Below, one piece after another: positions 6,975 through 16,133 of a DNA stretch of 20,904 nt. Positions within the stretch are counted from its first letter, which is position 1. Every line of letters starts with the position of its first letter. Origin of the DNA: UBA5209 sp964625015 (lineage in GTDB: Bacteria > Patescibacteriota > Dojkabacteria > SC72); contig CAZUZI010000015.1 in NCBI GenBank assembly GCA_964625015.1, positions 1-20,904 on the forward strand, given 5' to 3'. The translations under genes were made by a program, and so were the position numbers. Below the pieces are notes generated by a model. That model was not told the DNA's origin, ran no database searches, and worked only from the letters and a program-made list of their open reading frames with translations.

Positions 6975-9113
6975 TCAATCAAGATCAGACAAGGTTTTAC
7001 CACTTTTGGAGGGTTTTCCCTTCTTTTTTCGCATCTGGCTATGATTTTTTCTGATATCGCTATGAAAGTTAAAAATAGTTTCTTTCCCGTCTTTACCTGT
7101 TAATGTCGGATATGTGTAAGAAACTCTGTCTCTGAAGCGTCTTATTTTTAGCCATTGAAGAACAATCAGTTTCAGCCAGTCTCTGGCGCGCTCTTTAAGT
7201 GTTTCTGATACAAAACTTCCCAAGGCCTTTAGATATTGCTCGCGGGAACCTCTGTCTTTAACAAGCTCAGGAGAATTTTTTGAAAAATCCCAGGTGTTTA
7301 TCGCATCGATATCAATTTTTATGCTGCCAAGGCCAAGCGGGCGACCATGACCGATTTTTTGGGCAAACAAAGGCAGGTTTTTGTCGCCGCTCTCTTCACG
7401 GGCAATCAATTTTTTCAGTTCAGACGGTAGAGTTACCCCCTTGCCAAGATTCATTCCCTCGAATATCGCAGTCACATCTTTTGCCTCTGGGGAGGTGGCG
7501 AAGAGAAGAATACCGATCTCCCAATCTTCAAGATTGGCAAACCGTAATTTAAACCTGAATTCAGTATTGGCTCTACTTACAAGGTTCGCTATTGTTGATT
7601 GTTCTGACAAATAATTCTCATCGCTAGGTGGCAATAAAAACTGGTCAATATTTGCATTTGCTGTTGGTTGATGCAGGTAGCCTTTTCTACCGTTAAGGTC
7701 GCCCGCAGCCTTGTCTTCAATAAATTCACCATAAGTGCAAAGGTTCCCACAATCTTCGCGCTTTTCAATGTTTTCTTGAGTAAGGTATGTTTCTACTGCA
7801 GATGGCTTTGGAGAACCTAGCGGCCTTAGAACAAGAAAGGTTTTGTTATTTTTTATAACAAATCTCTGGTCGTCAGGCCTCAAAAAGTTTTGTTCCAAAG
7901 CCATATTAACTGAAATACGTCCCGCCAGGCTCTTCTTCTTTTTTTCATCAGTGAAACCAAAGAATGTACGAGTGGCATTAGTTTCAACCGTAAGGCCGGA
8001 GTCATTTAATTCTTCTTTTTCAGAATCAAAAATCTCAGCTCTCAATTTGCCCTGCTTGCGTAAAATAGAGTCTCGATACAGCCATCTATAGCGAAAATGA
8101 AACCCCATACTGAGAATATTACTGCCGTTCCGGTTCGGTTCAGACTGCCCCGCAGGCAATTCAAGAAAAACCACCACACCTTTTCTAATTCCCTGATTGC
8201 GTAATTTTTTCATCGCTTCCACAAAATCATCACCTTCCGGTGATTTGGGATGGTTCACTAAGTGCCCTTCTTTTCGGTCATAGAAGTATTCCATGGTTCG
8301 AACAAATTGCTTCAGCAAATTGGTGGGTAGAACCAAAGTATTTCTTTCATTGAAATTATCAATAATTCCCCATTTATAAACAGCATTAGGGGGTGAATTT
8401 CTAAAGGCACCAGCAAAATAGCCACTGCCATCTATTCCATAATGATACTTTCCTATAAGGGCACTCCTGAATTCTGCTGCCCCCCCATTTGCAACACCCA
8501 GCTTATTGCAGTGGGCCGCTCTGTTTATAGCAACACCATTGATCGTTTTGCCCGTTATTCTCGTAGAAAGGCTTTCTCTTGCAAAAACATCACGGCATTC
8601 TTTTTTGCAGAAAATAAAATCATTCATTCTCCCCCAACCCACTGTAACCATACCATCCTGATTTATATCAGTAATTATGGCGGGGATGATTTGATCCGTG
8701 TTTTGAGGTGAAAGATTCGGTCTGAAGGAGAATTTTTTCTCTTGCACTCTTTCCATTGGTGAAGAAAGCAATGAGCTTACCGCCTGCCTTATCATTCCCT
8801 TTAAAGAAGTTCCGGGAATAGCAACACGCCCCCTCGAAGGATTTTCAGTTGTCGGAAGAACCAGTGGCTCAAGAATATGCTTATTCGCGACAAAGGTTCC
8901 AATTTTCGGATCGTTTAATTCGTTCTGAACGTTTTGTGGTAAATCTGAAAATTTAAACTGGTAATGACCGCAGATGGTTGGGGTGAGAGTTCTGAGAGAC
9001 ATCAGCATTTCCCCGCTTTTGCGAGAACGGTCAATTCGGAGATGATCGACTGGTTTATTCCTGATTGTTAAATCAGCTTTAACCGGCACAAAATGATACG
9101 GCATTTTAGTCAT
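6975..9113 (-). CDS. Large Cas7-family RAMP protein, type III-D (Cas7-insertion / TIGR03986-like)
   Basis: A 712-residue backbone subunit of the type III effector complex. It has the Cas7 signature IPGTSLKGMIRQAV (99-112), a segment FFGFTDEKKKKSLAGRISV (384-402) that matches the TIGR03986 RAMP family as I recall it, and a C-terminal glycine-rich loop GHGRPLGLGSIKI (588-600). The long stretch between suggests a Cas7 fold carrying a large insertion, as in the Cas7-insertion subunit of the Synechocystis III-Dv complex. Its basic tail is rich in K and R (last 30 residues) and may bind RNA. GGGAGG lies nine bases before the ATG at 9113. It overlaps csx19 by 8 nt and is the last gene of the operon, ending just before the shared terminator. 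Confidence 0.8.
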   Translation of the reverse strand: MTKMPYHFVPVKADLTIRNKPVDHLRIDRSRKSGEMLMSLRTLTPTICGHYQFKFSDLPQNVQNELNDPKIGTFVANKHILEPLVLPTTENPSRGRVAIPGTSLKGMIRQAVSSLLSSPMERVQEKKFSFRPNLSPQNTDQIIPAIITDINQDGMVTVGWGRMNDFIFCKKECRDVFARESLSTRITGKTINGVAINRAAHCNKLGVANGGAAEFRSALIGKYHYGIDGSGYFAGAFRNSPPNAVYKWGIIDNFNERNTLVLPTNLLKQFVRTMEYFYDRKEGHLVNHPKSPEGDDFVEAMKKLRNQGIRKGVVVFLELPAGQSEPNRNGSNILSMGFHFRYRWLYRDSILRKQGKLRAEIFDSEKEELNDSGLTVETNATRTFFGFTDEKKKKSLAGRISVNMALEQNFLRPDDQRFVIKNNKTFLVLRPLGSPKPSAVETYLTQENIEKREDCGNLCTYGEFIEDKAAGDLNGRKGYLHQPTANANIDQFLLPPSDENYLSEQSTIANLVSRANTEFRFKLRFANLEDWEIGILLFATSPEAKDVTAIFEGMNLGKGVTLPSELKKLIAREESGDKNLPLFAQKIGHGRPLGLGSIKIDIDAINTWDFSKNSPELVKDRGSREQYLKALGSFVSETLKERARDWLKLIVLQWLKIRRFRDRVSYTYPTLTGKDGKETIFNFHSDIRKNHSQMRKKKGKPSKSGKTLSDLD

Positions 9114-9627
9114 GATTTTTACCTCCCGGAAACCAGCATTTTAGAACTCCATCTTTATAACAGCAGGAAAATGTCAGGTGATTTTGATCGATTCCAGAAC
9201 TTCCCAGGCCCCTAACAATGCCTTTGCTTGTAAAACCAGAGTTGCGCAGACAAACTTTTCGTAAAACAACTGAACAATCCAGTTCTTTTTCTATGCGCTC
9301 ACCCCACTCCGCAAGGGGAATTTTTGCCTGTTTTGCATCGCCAAGCCAGAGCGACCACCTTGTTTCAGAGGCTTTTCCCCCCAGAAAGTGCATAACCATG
9401 TTTTCACTCAAAAGTCGGGCTTCCCTTATTTCACACCCGGCATTTTTCAGCATGTTTAATGCTTCCGGTGCTTTTGAGGAAACACTGAAACCGGTGAAAT
9501 TCTCGATCGGCGTTTTATTCTGATATGGTGCGATCCAATAATATTGCCAGTCTTCCTGCTGCAGACATTTTTCTACAGCTTCGTTGACAGTCTTTCTGGT
9601 TATCCCAGAAAAATTTCTGATTTTCAT
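9106..9627 (-). CDS. Csx19-like small type III-D protein
   Basis: A 173-residue protein between the Cas7-Cas7 fusion and the large Cas7, linked to the first by a 4-nt ATGA overlap and to the second by an 8-nt overlap. A central strand-rich segment, with CEIREARLLSENMVMHFLGG followed by RWSLWLGD, resembles Csx19 (TIGR03984), a small protein specific to type III-D loci and a component of the III-Dv complex. The call depends on position and size as much as on sequence, since Csx19 proteins are very divergent. It has no catalytic motif that I can see and is probably structural. Confidence 0.55.
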   Translation of the reverse strand: MKIRNFSGITRKTVNEAVEKCLQQEDWQYYWIAPYQNKTPIENFTGFSVSSKAPEALNMLKNAGCEIREARLLSENMVMHFLGGKASETRWSLWLGDAKQAKIPLAEWGERIEKELDCSVVLRKVCLRNSGFTSKGIVRGLGSSGIDQNHLTFSCCYKDGVLKCWFPGGKNHD

Positions 9628-11216
9628 GCTTTAATCTCCTCTATCAATACAGCATCACGCTGGGATAAAGTGGCAATTTTTCTTATGCGACGCTGAACAA
9701 GTCGCCATGGCAACCACCCAGCCCCTTTGTTTTTACCACCACCAAGCGGAACCCAGCCTGTTACAGCCATATTCAAAGCCGGTTCAATAACCTGGTAAAG
9801 GGTTATCACTTCCTCTTTGCTGCAACCCTCAATGACAATTTCAAACTCCATGCTGCCACTCAAAAGCACCGTGCTGTTAAATTTTCCGCTGCCGAAAACA
9901 CCCGCAGTAAATTCATCTTCAGCATGCTGCTCTTGTGAAAGGAACAGGTAGTCGTCTTGACTTTTCAGCCGCGCATCGCTGATCAAAAGCTTACCTGCCA
10001 TTTTATCAATCCCAAAGAGCTCTTCAAACTTACCCGGCGTAAAGCCTCTTGAAGGCTCTTCGTTGCTTGAGTTCATCTCATTAGAACCGTTGGATGAACT
10101 CATATAAAGCTTTATCTTTTTCTTAATTTCATCAGCAAGTCGGTTGGGATCGAACACTCCCCACGTCCCATGCTCGTCATTTTTCTCTTTTGCTCCTCTT
10201 AAATGCTTTGCAGCTACTGAACGGAGCGCACCACGAATAGAACTGCCAGGAAGAAAAGGTTCGACCCGGTTCTGGATTACCGTTACCGGGAAAGGTTTGT
10301 CCAGTGAAAGATTGTCCAGATACGCTCTTGAGCAGCCCGACAAAGAGTGTGGCGGCAGAAATTTATTCTGCACATCCGGAAAGTCGTATAGTGAAGGCAA
10401 GGCTTCGTGGCCACCAGATTGTATTGCGTCATATCCATATCCATCATCCGATTCGCCTGGCTTAATGGCAAATTTAAGTGATAAGTAATGCCATGATGAC
10501 TTCAATACATATTTTAAAAGTTCGGAACTCTCGCTATAAATCTTTTCAAAATCAGCATTTACAACACAAGACTGCTTTTTCAGATCATCAAAAACATGCA
10601 AGACGGGTTTGCTGCTGTCAGGCCATAAATCAAGGCAATCGGTAGAAAGTTTCAACACTTCAGGTTGCAGAAATTCGAACCAGCCGCAGCCCCTGGCGTT
10701 ATTTTTTCCAAGCCAGCCGTATCCGGCCTGCCATTCACCGAGAACCATCAAGGCTATTGCTTCAGCAAAGTCGCCCCCGCGAAAGGTGTCTATTTCAAGA
10801 AAGAAACCCCACTCCGTTCCGGCCGGCACAACTTCTGTTTCAAAAAGAGCACCGTCTGCAGACGTTCCGGTTACGGCATCAATCCCAACACCCTGCCTCA
10901 TTTCAGTGAAAATGCCTCTGACAGTGTGCATATTTTCGAAATTGAAAACCGATGCGAAAAATTCATTGTCGATTGAATTCCTGAGTTTGCCGCTTACTCT
11001 TTTCCATTCTGAGCCTGAATGCTGTTTGCCAAAATCAGGGAAAAGGCGCATCGCAGTCTCTACGAAAGCGCCCGCAAGGCTGGTTGCCGGTATGGTCAAC
11101 AGGCCATCACCATTTCTGAAAGTCATAACACTTGACGAATCCTGGTCAGAACCACCTATGTTGAGAGCAGTTTTCTGACGAATTTTGCCGTAAATAAGAG
11201 TCCTGTATTGTTTCAT
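9624..11216 (-). CDS. Tandem Cas7-Cas7 fusion RAMP protein, type III-D (Cas7-2x-like)
   Basis: A 530-residue protein with two Cas7-like units that bind crRNA and target RNA in the effector. Unit 1 (about 1-185): loop GGSDQDSS (21-28) with candidate cleavage aspartates D24 and D26, then IPATSLAGAF (42-51) and a glycine-rich GWLGKNNARGCGWF (167-180). Unit 2 (about 240-505): LPGSSIRGALRSV (322-334) and PLGGGKNKGAGW (490-501). A serine/asparagine-rich stretch (373-388) inside unit 2 is probably a flexible insertion. This matches the Cas7-2x subunit of III-Dv. It begins inside the stop of the preceding gene (ATGA), with a purine-rich GGGGGG site seven bases before the ATG. Confidence 0.82.
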   Translation of the reverse strand: MKQYRTLIYGKIRQKTALNIGGSDQDSSSVMTFRNGDGLLTIPATSLAGAFVETAMRLFPDFGKQHSGSEWKRVSGKLRNSIDNEFFASVFNFENMHTVRGIFTEMRQGVGIDAVTGTSADGALFETEVVPAGTEWGFFLEIDTFRGGDFAEAIALMVLGEWQAGYGWLGKNNARGCGWFEFLQPEVLKLSTDCLDLWPDSSKPVLHVFDDLKKQSCVVNADFEKIYSESSELLKYVLKSSWHYLSLKFAIKPGESDDGYGYDAIQSGGHEALPSLYDFPDVQNKFLPPHSLSGCSRAYLDNLSLDKPFPVTVIQNRVEPFLPGSSIRGALRSVAAKHLRGAKEKNDEHGTWGVFDPNRLADEIKKKIKLYMSSSNGSNEMNSSNEEPSRGFTPGKFEELFGIDKMAGKLLISDARLKSQDDYLFLSQEQHAEDEFTAGVFGSGKFNSTVLLSGSMEFEIVIEGCSKEEVITLYQVIEPALNMAVTGWVPLGGGKNKGAGWLPWRLVQRRIRKIATLSQRDAVLIEEIKA

Positions 11217-13309
11217 TTTGAATCCCCCCTTGCAACCCTTAATCTCGCAATGACTTCAATGATTTTTTGCCGGGACTTCCAGTTTGCAGGATTAAAATCA
11301 GAAAACATTACCTGAATGTCATTAACATTCCAGTCTCTTCCGCCAAGCTTTCCCGCGCGGGCAATAAAATATTGCTTCACTTCAAGTAATTCGCCTGGTT
11401 CCCGACAATTTATTACCCTGTTCTTTAAATCCTGCCATTGCGACTTTTTCGGCTTCCCGGACAATTTTTTTTCTGTAATATAGGCTGTTTTAATAGCCAT
11501 TTCAAATGCATTATCAGTGGTCTTCAGACCTTCATGACCGAATTCCTGAATTTCAGTTCCATCAAAATGGAGCGGCAAGTTCAAGGCAAACCGGCCAAAT
11601 CCCTCGTCAGTGTTTTCGCCAATGCCCATACCAAGAGACCTTATTTCAGTAAGTCTTTTGAATAAAGGCGAAAGAATATCGCTACTGCCGCGAAAGATAA
11701 AAACGCTTCCTCTTTTTACGGCTGTTTTATGAGGCTCACGAACCCTTGCCGAAGAATTAAAAGCGCTTATTGAAACTGGTTCAGACACACTCTCGACTCT
11801 TGCTCCTGTTCTGTTGTCTGTTTTTAAACCTGCCAGGCTGCAAAAGTCACTGAAATCAGGCTCAACAACAAAGTTTAGAGAACTGTCTCTCATTATAAGG
11901 TCCGATTCAAGGGTAAGAATGAAACCATCTTTCAGTTGATTACGGCACTCAGTCTTTTCCAGTTCCTCAGATACATAAATGTCTTTAATTGCAACGGGTT
12001 GCCCACCACGACCGATTCTAAGCCAGCATTTATCATCTTTAAGTTTTGTCAACAAGGCAGGCAGTAAATTGGGCTGATTGTCATCTGAAAAAATATCGCA
12101 AATAAAGCTTTGCCCTTCAGAAACCTGAATGACAGAGAAAAGACTGCCATCTTCTGAAGCAAGATCTTTTGCGGTTGCAGAAGGGTTTCTAAGATCGAAA
12201 GTCCTTTCATACTTTTTCACAATGCTTCTATTGCGCAGCATTGCTATCATTCCTGGCTGATAAAGAAAAGCTTTGCCCGGTTTCCCGCTTTCTGTACAGA
12301 TGTAACCGTCAAATTTTAACCTTTTACAATTTGCCGGTAATCTAAATTCCGGGTATCTGCAACGGTCTGTAAAGCTGGATATATTTTCTTCTTTGGCCCA
12401 CCAGGGCAGAGTCGCCTCACCCTGATTTTGTTTTGCCGTTGCAATAGTTAAAGGCGCTGGAAGCACAATCGACTTCTGCCAGCCTGCCCCGGCTAACTTT
12501 TCTGGTATCGGCAGTCCGAAGCCAAAACAAGCTCCTCTTTCTCTGGCAATTTTTTCCATGTAATCAATCTGATCAGGAAAAATCTGCGAAATGGCGCTTA
12601 GTATCGCCCCTTTGATTTTCTGACCCGAAAAATAAGAACTGGAACTAATCAAATTGCCTGCTACAGCAGATTCAGGCAAACAAACCGGGTTTACCGTCTT
12701 TAAAAGCAGTCTTATTCTTTTCCATTTCTTCGTTTGAAGCGTTTCTACCTTGCCAAGAGGATTGATCGTGACGTCACTGATCTGAATTCTTCCCTGACCC
12801 CTGGTTTTCCGGCCGCCAAAACAGACAAAACGCTTCAAAATAAGCCGAATGAAATCTTCATCTTCTTTGTTGCCAGTAAAACGCCCACGACAATCAGCCT
12901 GTAAACTGGCGGGAATCATTTCGATACAGCGCAAGGTCTTATTTAAAGGTGCTCTTGAATGAACCTGGCGTGAAGTTGTGAAATTTACATGAAACATTCT
13001 TCCACGACCCGGGTTCCTTTCCGGGCAGAAATGAATGCCGGAAAGCGCAAGAGTCCCAGACGTCGGCGAACCCTCAGAACCAAACAATCTGATTATTCTT
13101 TCCTTTGTCGCAAGTCTGTGCCCTAAAGAACATAATTCTTCCGCAATGTTTCTAAGAACTCCCTTAACAGTAGTTCCCCAGACTACAGGGTTTCCGTTTG
13201 AATCGCGGGCATGCATATCATCGATAATTCCTAAAAACCCCGTTCCACTTCCGGAATGAGCATCTTCAAGCAGTTTTACCGAGAAATTCAACAAATAATA
13301 ATTATTCAT
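11213..13309 (-). CDS. Cas7-Cas5-Cas11 fusion RAMP protein, type III-D
   Basis: A 698-residue fusion. Residues 1-190 are a Cas7 unit: GTGFLGIIDDMHARD (22-36), whose D30/D31 sit where type III Cas7 proteins keep the target-cleaving aspartate, GTTVKGVLRN (45-54), and GGRKTRGQG (165-173). About 200-585 is Csx10/Cas5-like, ending in a glycine-rich GIGENTDEGFGRF (562-574 region). The last 105 residues (about 592-698) are helical and basic, as expected for a small subunit, Cas11. This order is that of the III-Dv Cas7-Cas5-Cas11 protein. I start at the ATG at 13307-13309, overlapping the Cas10 stop (ATGAATAA) with GGGG upstream; the ATG at 13345 would add an unlikely basic extension. Confidence 0.8.
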   Translation of the reverse strand: MNNYYLLNFSVKLLEDAHSGSGTGFLGIIDDMHARDSNGNPVVWGTTVKGVLRNIAEELCSLGHRLATKERIIRLFGSEGSPTSGTLALSGIHFCPERNPGRGRMFHVNFTTSRQVHSRAPLNKTLRCIEMIPASLQADCRGRFTGNKEDEDFIRLILKRFVCFGGRKTRGQGRIQISDVTINPLGKVETLQTKKWKRIRLLLKTVNPVCLPESAVAGNLISSSSYFSGQKIKGAILSAISQIFPDQIDYMEKIARERGACFGFGLPIPEKLAGAGWQKSIVLPAPLTIATAKQNQGEATLPWWAKEENISSFTDRCRYPEFRLPANCKRLKFDGYICTESGKPGKAFLYQPGMIAMLRNRSIVKKYERTFDLRNPSATAKDLASEDGSLFSVIQVSEGQSFICDIFSDDNQPNLLPALLTKLKDDKCWLRIGRGGQPVAIKDIYVSEELEKTECRNQLKDGFILTLESDLIMRDSSLNFVVEPDFSDFCSLAGLKTDNRTGARVESVSEPVSISAFNSSARVREPHKTAVKRGSVFIFRGSSDILSPLFKRLTEIRSLGMGIGENTDEGFGRFALNLPLHFDGTEIQEFGHEGLKTTDNAFEMAIKTAYITEKKLSGKPKKSQWQDLKNRVINCREPGELLEVKQYFIARAGKLGGRDWNVNDIQVMFSDFNPANWKSRQKIIEVIARLRVARGDSK

Positions 13310-15077
13310 CCCCATCCCCTTTTTTTTCGGCTTCCATAATTTCAATCAAATCACCTAAATAGGTAAGATAACAATTATCAGTTACGTTGTGAAAAGGTTC
13401 AAAAAAATATTCAACCTGATGATTCCCGCTCTCATCCATAACTTTCAGATCCTCCCGATGCTTGAGTTCATCAAACAGAAGCTGGCATGCGAACCTGCCT
13501 TCCGGGAGTCTCTCATAGATATATTTCAGCTGGGTTCTGGCAAGATTTTTTCCGGAGTTATCACTTCGCCGTTTTTGCTGCAAATCCCTTGCTTTCCGTA
13601 GAAACATTTTCAGATCAGGCCTGCCATCTATTGCGCCGTCAACCACATAAGGCTTCCCTGATAAAATCAGTTTTTCATTATTAATTTTTACAACGCATTG
13701 CTTGAACCTGGTAGGCCCGATGCCGGCATGCCAGCTCTCACTCATAACATTCCAGTCTACCAGGCTTAATTCCTTGTCATCTCTTTTCAATTTTTTAGCG
13801 CTTGAAGCCAATTCTTCTGCAAGTGAATGGGCTTTAAAAAATGGAAACGAGTCTTTACAGATAAGCAGACCAAAACCCATAGACAAAGGAGCTTTCTGCC
13901 CATCGGATTTAAATAGACCTTTGGTTGTTTCTTTGAGCTTTGCGGCAAGGATTTCTACAAACCCGTGGGCGCGGTCTGCTGCCAGAACTATTAAAAGGTC
14001 ATCTCCGCCAAGCATGAGAGGCATGGCCGGGAAAAAATCAGCATCAGAATAGTCTCCGGTTTCGTAAAACTTCACTAAGGAATCTGTAAAAGCAATTCTC
14101 ACACCGCTTCTAACTTTGAGAAAAAAGCTTTCTCTCAACAGCCAGTTATTGAAAAAACCTGGAGTCTTTTTTTCCACCAGAGCCTTAAATCTGTTGCCAA
14201 CACTGTTTCCATCAGCGTGCAATACTGCCATATAACCATTAGCATGTCTGCCGATATCGTCAAAAACCTCTGCTGTTTTTAAACGCCCATCTCTAGTGTA
14301 AACGCCTCGCAAAATACCAAGAACATCGAGGGATTTTCCTGCCCTGAAGCGTTCTGCCGCCTTGTTTTTAGCAAGACAGGCTTCGCCAACGTATTTTTCG
14401 CCTTCAAACTTCACAGCCGGCTCTTTTCCAGATTCGTCGCAGTCAATGAACTGGGGAAGGTCAAAAACAGAAGTTGAATCAGCACGGGTTTTCCTGTCAG
14501 ATGTCTCTTTCGCTTCAAAATCCTTATCCTTTTTTTTAAGGCAACTGATTCTTGCGGCAATGATAAGGCCAGGTAGTTTTTTTTCAATTAGAGACCTGGT
14601 AAGACTGATAAATAATTCGGCTTTCTCCAGACTCGGGAACACGGCTTCAAAATGACCACCATCTCTTACCAGCACACCACTTGCTTTTGCCACTTCAAGC
14701 ACATCATCCTGATAAGAGTTTTTATGAACAAACTTGTCATTTATTTTTGCCTGCTCAAGACTTTCAGCTAACAGATAATGATTGGATAATTCTGAAAGGA
14801 TTAATTCTTCTGGCAGGCAGCTGCAGCATGCCATTGCCAGTGCCGGAAGGTTGTCAGGCAAGTTCTCTGAATCAAATTGGTTATCAAACTGCTGCGATTC
14901 AGGCCGTTCTGTGCTCGCCACAAATTGTCGGAACGCACTATTGTGGCTGCACCAACACCCTCTTATCGTCTCTCCGATGATTGTATTGGCACCAACCATT
15001 GCCTTCAGGGTTGGCACAGAAAACAAATACGTCTGGATGCGTTTAAATTCAATCTCGACAAGATAATAGTCTTTCAC
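13302..15077 (-). CDS. cas10: Cas10, HD-less, with GGDD cyclase motif (type III-D)
   Basis: A 591-residue large subunit that should turn ATP into cyclic oligoadenylate when the complex binds target RNA. The first Palm domain begins at once (EIEFKRIQTYLFSVPTLKAM, 8-27), so the N-terminal HD DNase domain common in Cas10 is absent. The second Palm holds AVLHADGNSVGNRF (284-297) and an intact LMLGGDDLLIVL with GGDD at 357-360. The C-terminal third is helical. The start codon is GTG (15075-15077), backed by a very strong GGAGGA site. It lies 15 bp after cas6 and overlaps the Cas7-Cas5-Cas11 start by 8 nt. Loss of HD with GGDD kept implies signalling but no DNA cutting by this subunit. Confidence 0.9.
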   Translation of the reverse strand: MKDYYLVEIEFKRIQTYLFSVPTLKAMVGANTIIGETIRGCWCSHNSAFRQFVASTERPESQQFDNQFDSENLPDNLPALAMACCSCLPEELILSELSNHYLLAESLEQAKINDKFVHKNSYQDDVLEVAKASGVLVRDGGHFEAVFPSLEKAELFISLTRSLIEKKLPGLIIAARISCLKKKDKDFEAKETSDRKTRADSTSVFDLPQFIDCDESGKEPAVKFEGEKYVGEACLAKNKAAERFRAGKSLDVLGILRGVYTRDGRLKTAEVFDDIGRHANGYMAVLHADGNSVGNRFKALVEKKTPGFFNNWLLRESFFLKVRSGVRIAFTDSLVKFYETGDYSDADFFPAMPLMLGGDDLLIVLAADRAHGFVEILAAKLKETTKGLFKSDGQKAPLSMGFGLLICKDSFPFFKAHSLAEELASSAKKLKRDDKELSLVDWNVMSESWHAGIGPTRFKQCVVKINNEKLILSGKPYVVDGAIDGRPDLKMFLRKARDLQQKRRSDNSGKNLARTQLKYIYERLPEGRFACQLLFDELKHREDLKVMDESGNHQVEYFFEPFHNVTDNCYLTYLGDLIEIMEAEKKGDGDE

Positions 15078-15092
15078 TGTTCCTCCTCTGTT

Positions 15093-16007
15093 TTAAAAAA
15101 AGCCTACTGTTCTGACATGCCCCATACCCCAGGCAGTACCTTTGCCAATGTGAATATTTTCAAGGTGAGCTAATGACTCCATAAGCGACACAGGTACCTC
15201 CGAAATTGAAAAGTTGCCGATAAACCCCTTAATTGGGAATTCCCGCGACTGCGTAAGAGAATATCTTCTGGTCTGAAAGTTTTGCATACTGTTGCTCAGA
15301 ATTTTGCATGGTTTAAGTTTTGTAAAGTAGTCATTGAAAGGAAAATCAGACCAGTCATTATCGCCCCAATAACGACTCAAATTCGAAATTCTCCTGATAA
15401 AAGAATTCAAAAAAAACTCTGCATCAAAAAATCCGGGATAAGTTTTTTTGTCGACATTTACCGGTGTAATCGCCTCAAAGAATGCGTTTTTTCTATTTTC
15501 ACTGCCGTCTAAACAGGGCGGAAGTATCTTGAAGCACATCGCTTCAGTAGCTTTATCCTGTGCCGAAAATTCTTTACCGCCCGGGCCAATTATGATTGTC
15601 TTTGTCAGCGCATATCTCTGGCGACTTACTCCAAATCCACGATATGCAGCCAATTCCATAGCTTGACATACTACTGCGACCCAGTTTATAAAGTTGCCAA
15701 ACAATACGATTTCTGCCTGCAGTGGTTCACCGGCAGAAAACCTGCAGATGCGGTTTTCAGATCTGAAAATATATGGCCTTGGAGAATCTTTCGCTGAACT
15801 GATATGCGATTGTTCTGCATAGAACATGTAATAGAATGCGCAATTGCCGGATTTTTTGCAGTTATGGCAATCACTATGCCCGTTGCTGTTGCAGACAAGG
15901 TCATGCAAAGCTCTTCCGAATGCTCCGCGAAGCGTAGAACCTTTCAGTTCGGGCAATTGTGCTTCAGTTAAGCTTTTAAAGATTATCCTCAGAACAAGAT
16001 ATCTCAT
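15093..16007 (-). CDS. cas6: Cas6 pre-crRNA processing endoribonuclease
   Basis: A 304-residue RAMP endonuclease that would cut CRISPR transcripts within repeats. The N-terminus (RYLVLRIIFKSL, then LKGSTLRGAFGRALHDLVC) followed by a cysteine cluster (C-x2-C-x5-C) matches the Cas6 family PF10040. The C-terminus has the glycine-rich loop GKGTAWGMGHVRTVGFF. A catalytic histidine cannot be assigned with confidence by eye. I prefer the ATG at 16005-16007 to one at 16047-16049, because the latter falls between the -35 and -10 of the likely promoter and has no ribosome site. No CRISPR array is seen in the window, so its substrate array must lie elsewhere. Confidence 0.85.
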   Translation of the reverse strand: MRYLVLRIIFKSLTEAQLPELKGSTLRGAFGRALHDLVCNSNGHSDCHNCKKSGNCAFYYMFYAEQSHISSAKDSPRPYIFRSENRICRFSAGEPLQAEIVLFGNFINWVAVVCQAMELAAYRGFGVSRQRYALTKTIIIGPGGKEFSAQDKATEAMCFKILPPCLDGSENRKNAFFEAITPVNVDKKTYPGFFDAEFFLNSFIRRISNLSRYWGDNDWSDFPFNDYFTKLKPCKILSNSMQNFQTRRYSLTQSREFPIKGFIGNFSISEVPVSLMESLAHLENIHIGKGTAWGMGHVRTVGFF

Positions 16008-16033
16008 AAAACCCCGATTTATAATATTCAGTG

Positions 16034-16062
16034 ATTTTATCAAAACCATTTGGCGATTTCAA
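16034..16062 (-). promoter_or_regulatory. Promoter of the cas6-cas10-cas7 operon
   Basis: Read leftward: TTGAAA (16057-16062), 17-bp spacer, TAAAAT (16034-16039) with a TGA just before it (extended -10). The start of transcription would be near 16027, about 20 bases before the cas6 ATG. Confidence 0.6.
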
Positions 16063-16117
16063 TAAATCAATTTGAAAACTTTTAGTGAATTCATTAATTG
16101 CAAAATTAGGCGATTCA
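16048..16117 (+). repeat. Imperfect 13-bp direct repeat in the divergent promoter region
   Basis: ATTTGGCGATTTCA (16048-16061) and ATTAGGCGATTCA (16105-16117) share GGCGATT and flanking bases, 57 bp apart. The first overlaps the -35 of the leftward cas6 promoter and the second lies in the spacer of the rightward promoter. They may be binding sites for a common regulator of both transcription units. Confidence 0.4.
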
Positions 16118-16126
16118 TAGTTAAAT
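16098..16126 (+). promoter_or_regulatory. Candidate promoter of the CARF nuclease-protease operon
   Basis: TTGCAA (16098-16103), 17-bp spacer, TTAAAT (16121-16126). The predicted transcription start falls at or just before the ATG at 16134, and no Shine-Dalgarno sequence precedes that ATG, so the mRNA may be leaderless. Confidence 0.45.
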
Positions 16127-16133
16127 TTCTTCC

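Noticed and set aside
10609..11178. 189-codon plus-strand ORF opposite the Cas7-Cas7 fusion
   Set aside because: It is antisense to a gene with clear RAMP motifs, has no ribosome site and its product is low in recognisable structure; it is a shadow.
13310..13345. N-terminal extension MKLWKPKKKGMG of the Cas7-Cas5-Cas11 protein
   Set aside because: It lies inside the end of cas10 without a ribosome site; the RAMP fold starts at MNNYYLL, with an ATG overlapping the cas10 stop.
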